In this document: positions 1 through 7,210 of the stretch, one piece after another
How the letters are laid out: each line of letters starts with the position of its first letter
How positions within the stretch are numbered: the first letter of the stretch is position 1
Assembly: GCA_947254205.1 (NCBI GenBank)
Contig: CAMYCE010000056.1
Span: 1 to 13,461 of the forward strand
Length of the DNA: 13,461 nt
From: an uncultured Prevotellaceae bacterium
Lineage (GTDB): Bacteria > Bacteroidota > Bacteroidia > Bacteroidales > Muribaculaceae
Reading direction: 5' to 3'
Position numbers and translations under genes: made by a program
The notes under the pieces: model-generated
What the model saw: only the letters and a program-made list of their open reading frames with translations
Told to the model about the DNA's origin: nothing
Databases searched by the model: none

Positions 1-71
1 GTAACGGATATTCCTTTCTTCCTTTACAGGCTTATGAAATTATGTGCATGAGAGGAGAGGGGGGAGCAACT

Positions 72-97
72 GGGTCTTACGACTGACCCTTTTTTCT
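72..97 (+). terminator. Small intrinsic terminator for an upstream gene
   Basis: The arms GGGTC (72-76) and GACCC (85-89) form a 5 bp GC-rich stem with an 8-base loop. They are followed at once by TTTTTTCTT on the + strand. This fits a rho-independent terminator of a + strand gene ending left of the window. The stem is short, so the call is moderate. Confidence 0.5.
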
Positions 98-173
98 TAT
101 AACAAAACCACATAGAATTGATTGCACACCTCGCCTCTACACAATTTTGGGCACAAAAAAGGAGGAATGGGGA

Positions 174-207
174 AATAAAAAATCCACGATAGTCACTATC
201 GCGGATT
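174..207 (-). terminator. Strong hairpin with U-tract on the minus strand
   Basis: Bases 181-207 form a near-perfect palindrome: arms AATCC-x-CGATAGT and ACTATCG-x-GGATT around one central base, with one internal A-C mismatch on the + strand that becomes a G-U pair in a minus-strand RNA. On the minus strand the hairpin is followed by TTTTTTATTT (complement of 173-182), the form of an intrinsic terminator. There is no minus-strand gene to its right that needs terminating. It may therefore stop antisense transcription, or act as an attenuator-like or structural element in a + strand leader. Confidence 0.5.
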
Positions 208-256
208 GCTTAACTAATTAACCTTCTAATACCATTAACATAAACCTTAAACAAAA

Positions 257-294
257 ACGAAATAAAAATCGTCTCACGACGCTTGGTATTTCGT
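257..294 (+). other. Nested inverted repeat in an AT-rich leader-like stretch
   Basis: ACGAAATA (257-264) pairs with TATTTCGT (287-294), giving an 8 bp outer stem. Inside it TCGT (269-272) pairs with ACGA (276-279) around CTC. Such nested pairing in a non-coding AT-rich stretch suggests a folded RNA leader. No known riboswitch class is recognised. Confidence 0.35.
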
Positions 295-457
295 AACCTT
301 AAAAACTAATACCATGAAAAACCACTGCAAATATATAACAAATATGTTTTACAGCATAATTATATAGCAATTTTTTTACCATTTTAACGCAGATTTAACA
401 TTAAAGGCTCTTTCTTTTACCAAACATCTCCTTTTTCACCACACTTAACAGCCACAC

Positions 458-490
458 TGTGAGATAGATTGCAATAAATAGCTATATTTG
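458..490 (+). promoter_or_regulatory. Bacteroidetes-type promoter of the metallophosphoesterase gene
   Basis: TATATTTG (483-490) matches the Bacteroidetes -7 consensus TAnnTTTG exactly. A weak -33 candidate TGTG lies at 458-461, 21 bases upstream. Transcription would begin near 497, leaving a leader of about 15 bases before the ATG at 512. The alternative TTG start at 488 lies inside this -7 element, which argues against it. Confidence 0.6.
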
Positions 491-511
491 CCCCTACCAA
501 ACACAACAAAG

Positions 512-1978
512 ATGAAGAAATTTAGATTTTGGGCACTTTTTGCCACTCTCATGCTCGCGTGGAGCACACTACACGCTCAAAAAAGCACCGATATTGTGGT
601 GTTGAGCGACACCCACCTCATGGCACCACAACTCAACACACAGCCAGGCAAAGCTATTGCCAACTATGCCAGCCACGACATGCGCATGACTGTGCAAAGC
701 GATGAAATCATGCAGTCGCTCATAGCAAAAATCAAGAAAATGAAGCCTAAACTGGTGCTCATCACAGGCGACCTCACCAAAGATGGCGAGCGATTGAGCC
801 ACGAGCGCATGGTGCACTATCTCGACCTATTGCGAGCCTCTGGCATTGCCACACTGGTAATTCCCGGCAATCACGACATCAGCAACCCCAATGCCAAAAG
901 TTTCAACGGCGATAAGATAAAAGATGCAAACACTATCACACGCAAGGAGTTTGCCCGGCTCTATCGCCACTATGGCTACGGCAACAGCTCTCAACGCGAC
1001 ACTGCCTCATTGAGCTATGCCTGCGAACCTCTTGCAGGGCTTGTGGTGCTGGCTATCGACAGCAATCGCGACGAGGAAAACACACTCAAAAGCCGTGGCG
1101 ATGAAAGCGACACCTATCACAACGCAGGCCAAGTGAAACCGCAAACGGCACAGTGGCTTGCCCGGCAAGCCAAACAGGCACGGGCGCAAGGCAAGCAGGT
1201 GGTTGCCATCATGCACCACCATCTCATCGAGCATTTTGACCGAGAAAGCAACTTCTTGCCCAATTATGTGGTTGCCAATGCCAAGGAACTGCGCAACATG
1301 CTCATTGAGGCAGGTGTGCACACCGTGTTCACCGGGCACTTGCATGTGAGCGACGTGGCACGCGACTATCACAATGGCGACTCTATCACCGAGGTTGCTA
1401 CCGGATCGGCTATTAGCTATCCGTTTCATTATCGCACCATTTCGCTCAAAGGCAAGGAGCTTAACATCAAAACCGCACAACTCACCGCCATTCCATCGTG
1501 TCGCAACCTGCCGGCACAAGGCAAAGCGCAGGTAAAGGCACAAGTACCCGCCCAAGTTGATAGACTGGCGCGCAAGGCATGGAGCAAGGTTCAAAGTCGC
1601 ATGGGCAAGATAACAAGCATGCTTGCCATGCCGGGCGGAGGCAAGAAGATATTGCCCGACAATCCCGACGCAATTCTCAACATCATGCATCAGCAATATG
1701 ACGCAACCGCTCAAGAGGCCTATCTTGCCGTGCTTGAGGGCAATGAGGGCATGAACAAGAAATCGGCACAGCTCATTGAGAAAATGAAGCAAAGCATAGG
1801 GGTTGCCTTTGAGCATGTGTTGCCGGCGGGAGCTGGCGAACTTGTGCAATCGTTTATGGAAGAAAATGCCATGCCCGAACTCGACAACCTGTTGCGCAGT
1901 CTGCTCAACGACCGCAACCACTGTGGCACCGAGCAAGAAGTGGTGGTCGATGACCTCAACATCACACTTCCCTTATAG
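512..1978 (+). CDS. Secreted calcineurin-like metallophosphoesterase
   Basis: This 488-residue protein is predicted to hydrolyse phosphoesters with a two-metal centre, outside the cytoplasm. The N-terminus (residues 1-22) is a Sec signal peptide: basic MKK, a hydrophobic core and a cleavage site near HAQ. The calcineurin-like motifs follow in order: DTH at 33-35, GDLT at 86-89, GNHD at 119-122, MHHH at 234-237 and GHLH at 275-278, so all metal ligands appear present. About 190 residues follow the catalytic domain and contain an Ala/Gln/Lys-rich linker (roughly 345-360) and a helical tail that I do not recognise. The ATG at 512 is chosen over an upstream TTG (488) because it gives a clean signal peptide and the TTG is in the promoter. 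The substrate is unknown. It is followed by the sigma-factor gene after 78 bases. Confidence 0.9.
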   Translation: MKKFRFWALFATLMLAWSTLHAQKSTDIVVLSDTHLMAPQLNTQPGKAIANYASHDMRMTVQSDEIMQSLIAKIKKMKPKLVLITGDLTKDGERLSHERMVHYLDLLRASGIATLVIPGNHDISNPNAKSFNGDKIKDANTITRKEFARLYRHYGYGNSSQRDTASLSYACEPLAGLVVLAIDSNRDEENTLKSRGDESDTYHNAGQVKPQTAQWLARQAKQARAQGKQVVAIMHHHLIEHFDRESNFLPNYVVANAKELRNMLIEAGVHTVFTGHLHVSDVARDYHNGDSITEVATGSAISYPFHYRTISLKGKELNIKTAQLTAIPSCRNLPAQGKAQVKAQVPAQVDRLARKAWSKVQSRMGKITSMLAMPGGGKKILPDNPDAILNIMHQQYDATAQEAYLAVLEGNEGMNKKSAQLIEKMKQSIGVAFEHVLPAGAGELVQSFMEENAMPELDNLLRSLLNDRNHCGTEQEVVVDDLNITLPL

Positions 1979-2000
1979 GAAAAAAACAGACATTTCCATG

Positions 2001-2029
2001 TAGTTTTTCACAAGCACATTGCGTCTAAG
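2001..2029 (+). promoter_or_regulatory. Candidate ECF-sigma-dependent promoter before the sigma gene
   Basis: CGTCTAAG (2022-2029) resembles the -10 element CGTC/TCTAA recognised by many ECF sigma factors. About 17 bases upstream is a loose -35 candidate, TGTAGT (1999-2004). It sits 27 bases before the sigma-factor ATG at 2057, as expected for an autoregulated ECF gene. No good TAnnTTTG element is seen here. The -35 match is poor, so this is tentative. Confidence 0.35.
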
Positions 2030-2056
2030 AGGGTAAAAAGCTTGATTGCAAAAGCA

Positions 2057-2536
2057 ATGACAGAGACATTAGAAACACAATTTGGCAAACTCGTCAAAGA
2101 GCACAAAAGCACCATCTACTCGGTGTGCTACATGTTTAGCAACGACCCCGATGAGGTGAACGACCTGTTTCAGGAGTCGCTCATCAACGTGTGGCAAGGG
2201 CTATCAGCGTTTAAGGGCAAGAGTAGCCCGAAAACTTGGATTTGGCGCATCACACTCAACACCTGCATTTCATGGGAGCGAAAAAAGAAACTCAAAACTG
2301 TGCCACTCTCTATGGACATCAACCTTTTTGAGGACAAAGATGTCAACACCAAGCAGGTGAACATGCTCAAGCAACGCATCGGGCTATTGCGCCCCTTTGA
2401 CCGTGCCATTGTGCTGCTGTGGCTCGAAAACATGAGCTATGAAGAAATCGCCGCCATTGTGGGCATCACCATCAAGCAAGTGTCGGTGCGCCTGTTTCGC
2501 ATCAAGGAACAACTCAAGCAACAACCCAATTCTTAA
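2057..2536 (+). CDS. ECF-family RNA polymerase sigma factor
   Basis: This 159-residue protein is a group 4 (ECF) sigma-70 factor that would direct RNA polymerase to a small regulon. Region 2 covers about residues 10-75: YSVCYMFSNDPDEVNDLFQE is the core-binding part, followed by the WQGLSAFKGKSSPKTWIWRI segment that melts and recognises the -10. Region 4 is near the C-terminus: LLRPFDRAIVLLWLE, then a helix-turn-helix with MSYEEIAAIVGITIKQVSVR. There is no region 1 or 3, and the length is typical of ECF factors. The ATG at 2057 is preferred to a TTG at 2042 because conserved sequence begins just after it. A membrane-protein gene starts 12 bases downstream, so the two are probably co-transcribed. 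The controlled genes are not known. Confidence 0.9.
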   Translation: MTETLETQFGKLVKEHKSTIYSVCYMFSNDPDEVNDLFQESLINVWQGLSAFKGKSSPKTWIWRITLNTCISWERKKKLKTVPLSMDINLFEDKDVNTKQVNMLKQRIGLLRPFDRAIVLLWLENMSYEEIAAIVGITIKQVSVRLFRIKEQLKQQPNS

Positions 2537-2548
2537 AAAGCTACAGTT

Positions 2549-3157
2549 ATGGAAACAATTGCCAACAACAATAATCCCGAATTGCAACTCTTGCGCAACC
2601 AATTTTCGGTGCTCAAAGAGAAAGTAGACACACAAGCTATTGTCAATGAAGAACTCATGCGCAAAGTGATGAGCAACAAGTGGAAAAAAATAAACCGCAA
2701 CTCAACGCTGGTGAGACTCATCACCATTGTGGGCATTGCCTATTGCACATGGATATTTGCCACAATCCACATGAGCACCCCTTTTATAGTGGGCACCGCC
2801 ACATTCATGCTCCTTGCACTGGGCTATAACCTCTATTGCCACACGAAATGGGGCATCTACTACAAAGAGTGGCTTGAAGGCGACTTGGTGGTTACTGGGC
2901 GCAAGGTGGCGCAATTCAAACTCATGAAAACCCGATGGCTCAAAGTGAGCATTCCTGCCGTGTGTGGCTGGTTTGCATGGTTTTGCTATGAGGTCTTGAA
3001 CCTCAACAATCGGACAAATGAATTCAACTCAGGACTCATCATAGGAGGCATGGTGGGAGGCATTGCAGGGGCTATTATAGGCTATAGCCTCTATCACCGA
3101 GAGCAACAACGCGCAGCCTCAATTATCGCTCAAATTGCCGAACTCACCACCTCATAA
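2549..3157 (+). CDS. Four-helix membrane protein, possible partner of the ECF sigma factor
   Basis: This is a 202-residue protein without a recognised catalytic motif. Residues 1-50 form a charged, probably helical and coiled-coil-like cytoplasmic segment (LLRNQFSVLKEKVDTQAIVN, then ELMRKVMSNKWKKINR). Four hydrophobic segments follow, at about 54-72, 77-96, 130-148 and 160-182. The last is glycine-rich (GGMVGGIAGAIIG). The protein ends in a short polar tail. It begins 12 bases after the sigma-factor gene, the position where ECF systems often encode a membrane anti-sigma factor or sensor. It lacks the usual zinc-binding ZAS motif and FecR-type domains, so an anti-sigma role is inferred from context only. 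Confidence 0.75.
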   Translation: METIANNNNPELQLLRNQFSVLKEKVDTQAIVNEELMRKVMSNKWKKINRNSTLVRLITIVGIAYCTWIFATIHMSTPFIVGTATFMLLALGYNLYCHTKWGIYYKEWLEGDLVVTGRKVAQFKLMKTRWLKVSIPAVCGWFAWFCYEVLNLNNRTNEFNSGLIIGGMVGGIAGAIIGYSLYHREQQRAASIIAQIAELTTS

Positions 3158-3195
3158 CCGCCAAATCCCATAACAGAATCGCGCCAAACTCCACA

Positions 3196-3564
3196 ATGAA
3201 ATATCGACAACGCATTGCCGACAAAATACTGCAAGAAAAGCTTGAGGCAATGGGAGCAATTTTGATTGAAGGGCCCAAAGGTTGTGGCAAGACAACCACA
3301 GCCGAACAAGAAGCCAAAAGCATCATCTACATGGACGACCCAGAGAAATCGGAACAATACTTGCAGATGGCACAAACCAACATTCTTTTTTTACTGCAAG
3401 GTGCAACACCCCGACTTATCGACGAATGGCAATTTGTTCCGAAATTTTGGGATGCAATCCGGTTTGAAGTTGACCACAGAGGAGAAGATGGTCAAGGCTT
3501 GCTGGAATTGTGGCTTAAAGATGGAGATAAACTGAGACTCCTCTATAAAAAGTCAGAGGAATGA
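3196..3564 (+). pseudogene. N-terminal fragment of an AAA/DUF4143-family ATPase gene
   Basis: The first 100 or so residues match the start of the AAA_14/DUF4143 ATP-binding family common in Bacteroidales: Walker A GPKGCGKTT at residues 26-34, a Walker B-like LIDEW at 74-78, then WDAIRFEVDHRGEDGQ. Family members continue with FILTGS-like sequence and run to about 400 residues. Here the similarity I recognise stops near residue 100 (base about 3496). The frame ends after 22 unrelated residues (LLELWLKDGDKLRLLYKKSEE) at 3564. The matching C-terminal piece lies 147 bases further on. I read the whole as one inactivated gene. It could still make a short protein with a P-loop, but not a complete enzyme. 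Confidence 0.75.
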
Positions 3565-3612
3565 TACCTCATTCCTCCTTCTGGCAACGAATCGGTAGTC
3601 ATTAGCTACGGA

Positions 3613-3630
3613 ATCGTTAGCACAAACGAT
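3613..3630 (+). repeat. Small inverted repeat between the DUF4143 gene fragments
   Basis: ATCGTT (3613-3618) and AACGAT (3625-3630) form a 6 bp stem around AGCACA. It lies in the 147-base spacer (3565-3711) between the two fragments of the broken ATPase gene. The spacer contains no frame that I recognise and no insertion-sequence end. The repeat could be a chance structure. Confidence 0.3.
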
Positions 3631-3711
3631 AGCACTTATTTCAACAAAACAAAAATTTTGCCCGAAAAAATCACCAATTATTCAAAGCCTCCTCAACAAT
3701 AGGGAGCACAA

Positions 3712-3969
3712 GTGAAATTTCAATGGAGATTGGAATGCGATGCCGTCGTTCACCTGCGCAATGGTTCCTATGGTCTTATTGAAATCAAATTGGGAGGAGA
3801 CAAGCTTATCGAAGAAGGGGCAAGCAACTTGCTTGCATTGAGCAACAAGATCGACACAACAAGAATGAAAGCCCCTGCTTTTAAAATGATTTTAACAGGG
3901 GTAGGGACTTTTGCCTATCAGCGCACCGATGGCATTTATGTGATTCCAGTAGGGTGCTTGAGGGAGTGA
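3712..3969 (+). pseudogene. C-terminal fragment of the DUF4143-family ATPase gene
   Basis: The 85 residues read LECDAVVHLRNGSYGLIEIK, then LGGDKLIEEGA, a SNKIDT segment, and finally a MILTGVG...IYVIPVGCLRE ending. This is the typical C-terminal nuclease-like DUF4143 end of the AAA_14/DUF4143 ATPases, with the D...E-x-K pattern (CDAVV and IEIK). The frame is closed upstream by a TAG at 3700-3702, so the fragment cannot be joined in frame to the N-terminal part. The nominal GTG start at 3712 is probably not a true start. Some 200 or more residues of the normal protein are absent between the two fragments. It converges with the Nudix gene on the other strand. Confidence 0.75.
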
Positions 3970-3978
3970 AACTCTCTC
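3960..3978 (+). terminator. Hairpin at the convergent gene ends
   Basis: GAGGGAGT (3960-3967) pairs with ACTCTCTC (3971-3978) around GAA, an 8 bp stem with one G-U pair when read as + strand RNA. It covers the stop codon of the DUF4143 fragment and lies 18 bases past the end of the minus-strand Nudix gene. No U-run follows directly on either strand, so it is only terminator-like. Confidence 0.3.
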
Positions 3979-3996
3979 GTGACAAACTGTTAGGTT

Positions 3997-4440
3997 TTAG
4001 ATGTTCACCAGTTCTTGCACGTCGTGCAAGATTTGAGCATGATCAAAGGCCAAATTGGGCAACTTGCTCAACGGGAACCAGCGTGCTTGCGAGGCATCGT
4101 CGCCCCCTTGCACAGGCACAGGCTTTTCGAGATAGGCCACATAGGCAATCGTGATGACACGCTCGCGAGGGTCGCGGTCGGGCTTGGTGTAGGCTCCCAC
4201 TTGCATCATTTGCCCCACCTCGATGCCGGTTTCCTCTTTCAACTCACGACGACAGCCTGCAGCTGCGTCTTCGTCGATATTTAAGAATCCACCCGGAAAA
4301 GCCCAGCAACCCTTGAAAGGCTCTTGGGCACGCTCAATGAGCAACACATTGAGTTCACCCTCATGGGGGGCAAGCACCACACAATCGGTGGTGACGGCAG
4401 GGTGTGGGTATTTATAGATATATCGGTTCAACATTTCCAT
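3997..4440 (-). CDS. Nudix hydrolase
   Basis: This 147-residue protein is a Nudix-family pyrophosphohydrolase that would cleave a nucleoside diphosphate linked to another group, using Mg2+. The Nudix box fits the consensus G-x5-E-x7-REU-x-EE-x-GU completely: G51, E57, R65-E66-L67, E69-E70, G72-I73. Upstream HPAVTTDCVVLAPHEGELNV and WAFPGGF are usual for the ADP-ribose/8-oxo-dGTP type of small Nudix enzymes found in Bacteroidetes. The substrate cannot be told from sequence. It is the last gene of a five-gene minus-strand run and starts 12 bases after the lipoprotein stop. A second ATG two codons downstream could be the true start. Confidence 0.92.
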   Translation of the reverse strand: MEMLNRYIYKYPHPAVTTDCVVLAPHEGELNVLLIERAQEPFKGCWAFPGGFLNIDEDAAAGCRRELKEETGIEVGQMMQVGAYTKPDRDPRERVITIAYVAYLEKPVPVQGGDDASQARWFPLSKLPNLAFDHAQILHDVQELVNI

Positions 4441-4452
4441 TTTTCAAAAAAA

Positions 4453-4923
4453 TCATTTTTCGTTAAAATAAAACTCCAGCTGTGCATCTACATTGGGACG
4501 GTCGAGCACCACAGCAGTGAAGGGATTGGTTGTGTAGCTTTGCTTTTCGCCACGCTCTACTTTATAATTAAAAATCACTGCATTACCATTTTGAAGCACG
4601 TTCAATGGATAGATATTGGTTGCTGTTGCAGTTGCGGGCAAAAGCACAGCCAGCACAAATTGCTTTTTGAAATTAATGATGGTGGGCTCTCCATCAACCC
4701 CCATAAATGCAGCCTCACCAAAAACCTTGCTAAATTCTTCTTCGTTCTTGATGATTTTACGCTCCACTTTGGCGTGCTCATAGTCGTTGAGCACATAGTA
4801 GTTTCGCATCTCGATATAAGGCACAGTCACTGCATCGGCCTCAAGGTTGCGCGTCATGGAGCAACTTGTGGCAAGTAGCAACATCATCACTACCACCAAT
4901 AGGTTGAAAATATTCTTCTTCAT
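4453..4923 (-). CDS. Small lipoprotein of unknown function
   Basis: The 156-residue product starts MKKNIFNLLVVVMMLLLATSC, a type II signal peptide with the lipid-modified cysteine at residue 21. The mature part has alternating beta-type hydrophobic stretches (FVLAVLLPATATATNIYPLN, VIFNYKVERGEKQSYTTNPF and a final LDRPNVDAQLEFYFNEK). I know similar short Bacteroides lipoproteins that carry the same GEKQS motif, but no function. The open frame extends upstream to 5166 into meaB. That extension is rejected because the signal peptide begins at 4923 and the extra sequence is antisense-like and overlaps meaB. It sits 22 bases after meaB and 12 bases before the Nudix gene. Confidence 0.85.
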   Translation of the reverse strand: MKKNIFNLLVVVMMLLLATSCSMTRNLEADAVTVPYIEMRNYYVLNDYEHAKVERKIIKNEEEFSKVFGEAAFMGVDGEPTIINFKKQFVLAVLLPATATATNIYPLNVLQNGNAVIFNYKVERGEKQSYTTNPFTAVVLDRPNVDAQLEFYFNEK

Positions 4924-4945
4924 CAAAATAATATCACTATAATTT

Positions 4946-6088
4946 TTAATGTTTATTAAAATAGTAGCGCAGCACATCGGCAGCTGCCACAAACGATGAC
5001 TGCTTGCTGTGCAACACCATGTCTTGCTTGATTTGCAACAAATTGGCAATTTCGGGGTCGTCATAGAAATTGCTCTTGAGGCGCTCGTTGATGGTTTCAA
5101 ACATCCAGTATTTTTCTTGCTGACGACGTTTTTCTTCAAAATAACCACTTTGGCGCACATGCTCAAAATAGTCGTCGATCATGGCCCACACCTTGTCGAT
5201 ATTGAGGGCATAGTAGCCCGAATAGGTTTCGACTTGGGGTACTACCCCACTTGGACCGAGTGGGAACAGGTGCAAAGCGTTGCGAAACTGATTGGAGGCC
5301 AAGATAGCACGGTCGACATTGTCGCCATCGCACTTGTTGATTACGATGCCGTCGGCCATCTCCATGATGCCACGCTTGATGCCCTGCAACTCGTCGCCGG
5401 TGCCGGCAAGTTGAATGAGCAAGAAAAAATCGACCATGGAGTGCACTGCCGTTTCGCTTTGTCCCACACCCACGGTTTCAACAAAAATGTTGTTGTAGCC
5501 GGCAGCCTCACACAGCACAATAGTTTCACGTGTCTTGCGAGCTACACCGCCCAGCGAACCAGCCGATGGTGAAGGGCGAATGAATGCTTTGGGGTGAACC
5601 GAGAGTTTCTCCATGCGTGTTTTGTCGCCCAAGATTGAGCCTTTCGACCGCTCACTACTGGGGTCGATGGCCAGCACAGCCAACTTGTTGGCCATGTCGC
5701 GTTCAAGCACATGCAAGCCAAACACATCAATCGAGGTGCTCTTGCCTGCTCCGGGCACACCGGTAATGCCAATGCGCTTGCTATCGCCCGTGTAGGGCAA
5801 GCATTTTTCAATCACTTCTTGTGCCACAGCTTGATGATCGGGGTTGAGACTCTCAACCAGTGTCACTGCCTGCCCCAGCACAGCCGTGTTGCCCTTGCGT
5901 ATACCTTCAACATAGTCGGCTACTGATAGTTGGGGACGCTTGCGACGACGTTTTTTGAGATAAGGGCTAATGGCAGGTGGCTGTTCAATTCCTGCATTCA
6001 CCTGCAAACCTGTATATTGCTCCTCATTTTCGGGGTGATGAATGAGAGGATTCTCATCGGAGTGTTGCGTTATCTTAGTTTTGTCCAT
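4946..6088 (-). CDS. meaB: MeaB, GTPase chaperone of methylmalonyl-CoA mutase
   Basis: MeaB (ArgK family, G3E GTPases) guards adenosylcobalamin loading and protects methylmalonyl-CoA mutase in the cytoplasm. The 380-residue protein shows Walker A GVPGAGKST at 110-118, AIDPSS at 140-145, the switch-like ETVGVGQSE at 204-212 and the guanine-specificity motif NKCD at 251-254. A polar N-terminal extension of about 60 residues with a KKRRRKRP stretch precedes the conserved ADYVEGIRKG. The C-terminal helical part (FETINERLKSNFY) is the dimerisation region in the family. The mutase genes mutA/mutB are not in this window. It lies 27 bases downstream of a DUF1573 gene, with no promoter seen between them. 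Confidence 0.95.
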   Translation of the reverse strand: MDKTKITQHSDENPLIHHPENEEQYTGLQVNAGIEQPPAISPYLKKRRRKRPQLSVADYVEGIRKGNTAVLGQAVTLVESLNPDHQAVAQEVIEKCLPYTGDSKRIGITGVPGAGKSTSIDVFGLHVLERDMANKLAVLAIDPSSERSKGSILGDKTRMEKLSVHPKAFIRPSPSAGSLGGVARKTRETIVLCEAAGYNNIFVETVGVGQSETAVHSMVDFFLLIQLAGTGDELQGIKRGIMEMADGIVINKCDGDNVDRAILASNQFRNALHLFPLGPSGVVPQVETYSGYYALNIDKVWAMIDDYFEHVRQSGYFEEKRRQQEKYWMFETINERLKSNFYDDPEIANLLQIKQDMVLHSKQSSFVAAADVLRYYFNKH

Positions 6089-6115
6089 AATCGTTGCTGT
6101 TTTTTACTTGAATTT

Positions 6116-7210
6116 TCATTGTTTGACTTGTCCCACAAGGCGCACCGTCGATTGGGGCGTGTAGGGGTCATTGGTTATTATCGTGAGTCGGGAGTTGAGC
6201 ACATTGCCCTTCACCTTGTTGCTATCGACAATGAGGGTAATCGTGGTTTCTTCTCCTTTTTTAAGTTCGGTCTTGCCACAATGCACAGTCACGCCCTCAC
6301 CCTCGGGCACAAATAGGCGACGAATCGCCAATTTATTTTTCCCTTCATTTTTTATAGTGAGCACTCGCTCGGTGGTGTTGCCCTGCGTCATTGTGTCAAA
6401 GTCCACCTTATCGGTCGAGAACGTTGCTACCGGAGCATTGCGTTTGTCTTTATCGCTCAACTTCGAAAAATCTTCTTTCACCTGCGCCATCACATAGAGC
6501 GGACCACTTGCACTCAACGCGGGCGAGCCGTGCAAGGGTGTTGCCATCAAGGCGAGAGTGTCGACATTGAGTCCCCACTCACGTGCGAAGCCCGACTCAT
6601 AGTTGATTGAGACAATAAACACGCCACCGGGTGTCACGGTGTCGGGCAACACATGCGCGGCAATGTTGCGAGGAGTGTGCCCCACGCTCACCAGCATCGT
6701 GTCGGTCGCAGTGTTGTAGCCACTCAAGTAGGCGTTGCGCGCCTTGCCACGATACATTTCTCCCAAGGGCAGGCTCTCGTGATTGAGTCTCACAGGCCCC
6801 ACGGCATAGGGGTATTTGTCTTTCACTGTCGCGGGAGCACCAATCACGTTGCCTTTTATCGTGAGCACCGACTTGTGGGGCTTGCCAGTGGTGTAGACAA
6901 ATATTTTTTTTTCAAAAGGACCCGGAATGTTGCGGGCATCATAGGAGATGTCGATTTGCCCACTTTCGCCCGGCATAATCACACCATGGGTGAAATGGGC
7001 TGCTGTGCAACCACAAGTGGGTTGCACACGGGTGATCATGATAGCCGAGTCGCCGGTGTTGAGAAATGGCATCACGCATTTCACGGTTTTGAGTTCCTCC
7101 TTAAAGTTCCCAAAATCATGAGTAGTTTCACTCCATGTCACCACTCCTTGAGCCCATGTGCTCAAAGCACATGCAACCCACACCGCCCATATCGTTAAAA
7201 ATCGATTCAT
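6116..7210 (-). CDS. Exported two-domain DUF1573 protein
   Basis: The 364-residue protein has a signal peptide (MNRFLTIWAVWVACALSTWA) and two DUF1573-type immunoglobulin-like domains. Domain 1 (about 24-125) includes TTHDFGNFKEEL, FLNTGDSAIMITRVQPTCGC and ISYDARNIPGPFEKKIFVYT. The C-terminal domain (about 266-364) includes STDKVDFDTMTQG, LTIKNEGKNKLAIRRLFVPE and LTIITNDPYTPQSTVRLVGQ. The CGCT cysteine pair typical of the family is present only in domain 1; domain 2 keeps one cysteine (VHCGKT). The middle region is unassigned. DUF1573 proteins are abundant in Bacteroidetes and their biochemical role is unknown. The start codon overlaps the stop of the previous DUF1573 gene (ATGA at 7207-7210), which indicates translational coupling. 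Confidence 0.88.
   Translation of the reverse strand: MNRFLTIWAVWVACALSTWAQGVVTWSETTHDFGNFKEELKTVKCVMPFLNTGDSAIMITRVQPTCGCTAAHFTHGVIMPGESGQIDISYDARNIPGPFEKKIFVYTTGKPHKSVLTIKGNVIGAPATVKDKYPYAVGPVRLNHESLPLGEMYRGKARNAYLSGYNTATDTMLVSVGHTPRNIAAHVLPDTVTPGGVFIVSINYESGFAREWGLNVDTLALMATPLHGSPALSASGPLYVMAQVKEDFSKLSDKDKRNAPVATFSTDKVDFDTMTQGNTTERVLTIKNEGKNKLAIRRLFVPEGEGVTVHCGKTELKKGEETTITLIVDSNKVKGNVLNSRLTIITNDPYTPQSTVRLVGQVKQ

Larger units (their letters stand above)
1..511. other. Intergenic region without a supported gene
   Basis: No convincing protein gene is visible in these 511 bases. The left part (1-100) carries a small terminator for a gene outside the window. The middle (181-294) has two inverted-repeat structures. 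The right part is very AT-rich and ends in a promoter for the metallophosphoesterase gene. The decamer CTAATACCAT occurs twice (about 224-233 and 307-316), the second time immediately at an ATG that opens a 17-codon frame (314-367, starting MKNHC). That frame is too short to call as a gene. The arrangement of hairpin, AT-rich leader and ATGAAAAA resembles the start region of a gene whose body is missing, but this is only inference. Confidence 0.6.

Noticed and set aside
314..367. 17-codon frame starting MKNHC
   Set aside because: It is too short and without homology or a clear promoter; kept only as part of the leader-region finding.
488..511. TTG start extending the metallophosphoesterase by eight residues
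   Set aside because: The TTG overlaps the predicted -7 promoter element, and the ATG at 512 starts directly at a standard signal peptide.
1007..1936. 309-codon minus-strand open frame inside the metallophosphoesterase gene
   Set aside because: It is antisense to a gene with intact catalytic motifs, its translation is rich in Cys and His in the manner of shadow frames, and no promoter is seen.
3960..3978. Inverted repeat as an attachment site or insertion-sequence end
   Set aside because: There is no second copy, no flanking direct repeat and no transposase; a gene-end hairpin explains it better.
4924..5166. N-terminal extension of the lipoprotein frame into meaB
   Set aside because: The signal peptide with a lipobox begins at 4923, and the extension overlaps the conserved meaB C-terminus with low-complexity sequence.
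5009..5572. 187-codon plus-strand frame opposite meaB
   Set aside because: It has no recognisable motif and lies wholly opposite conserved MeaB coding sequence.
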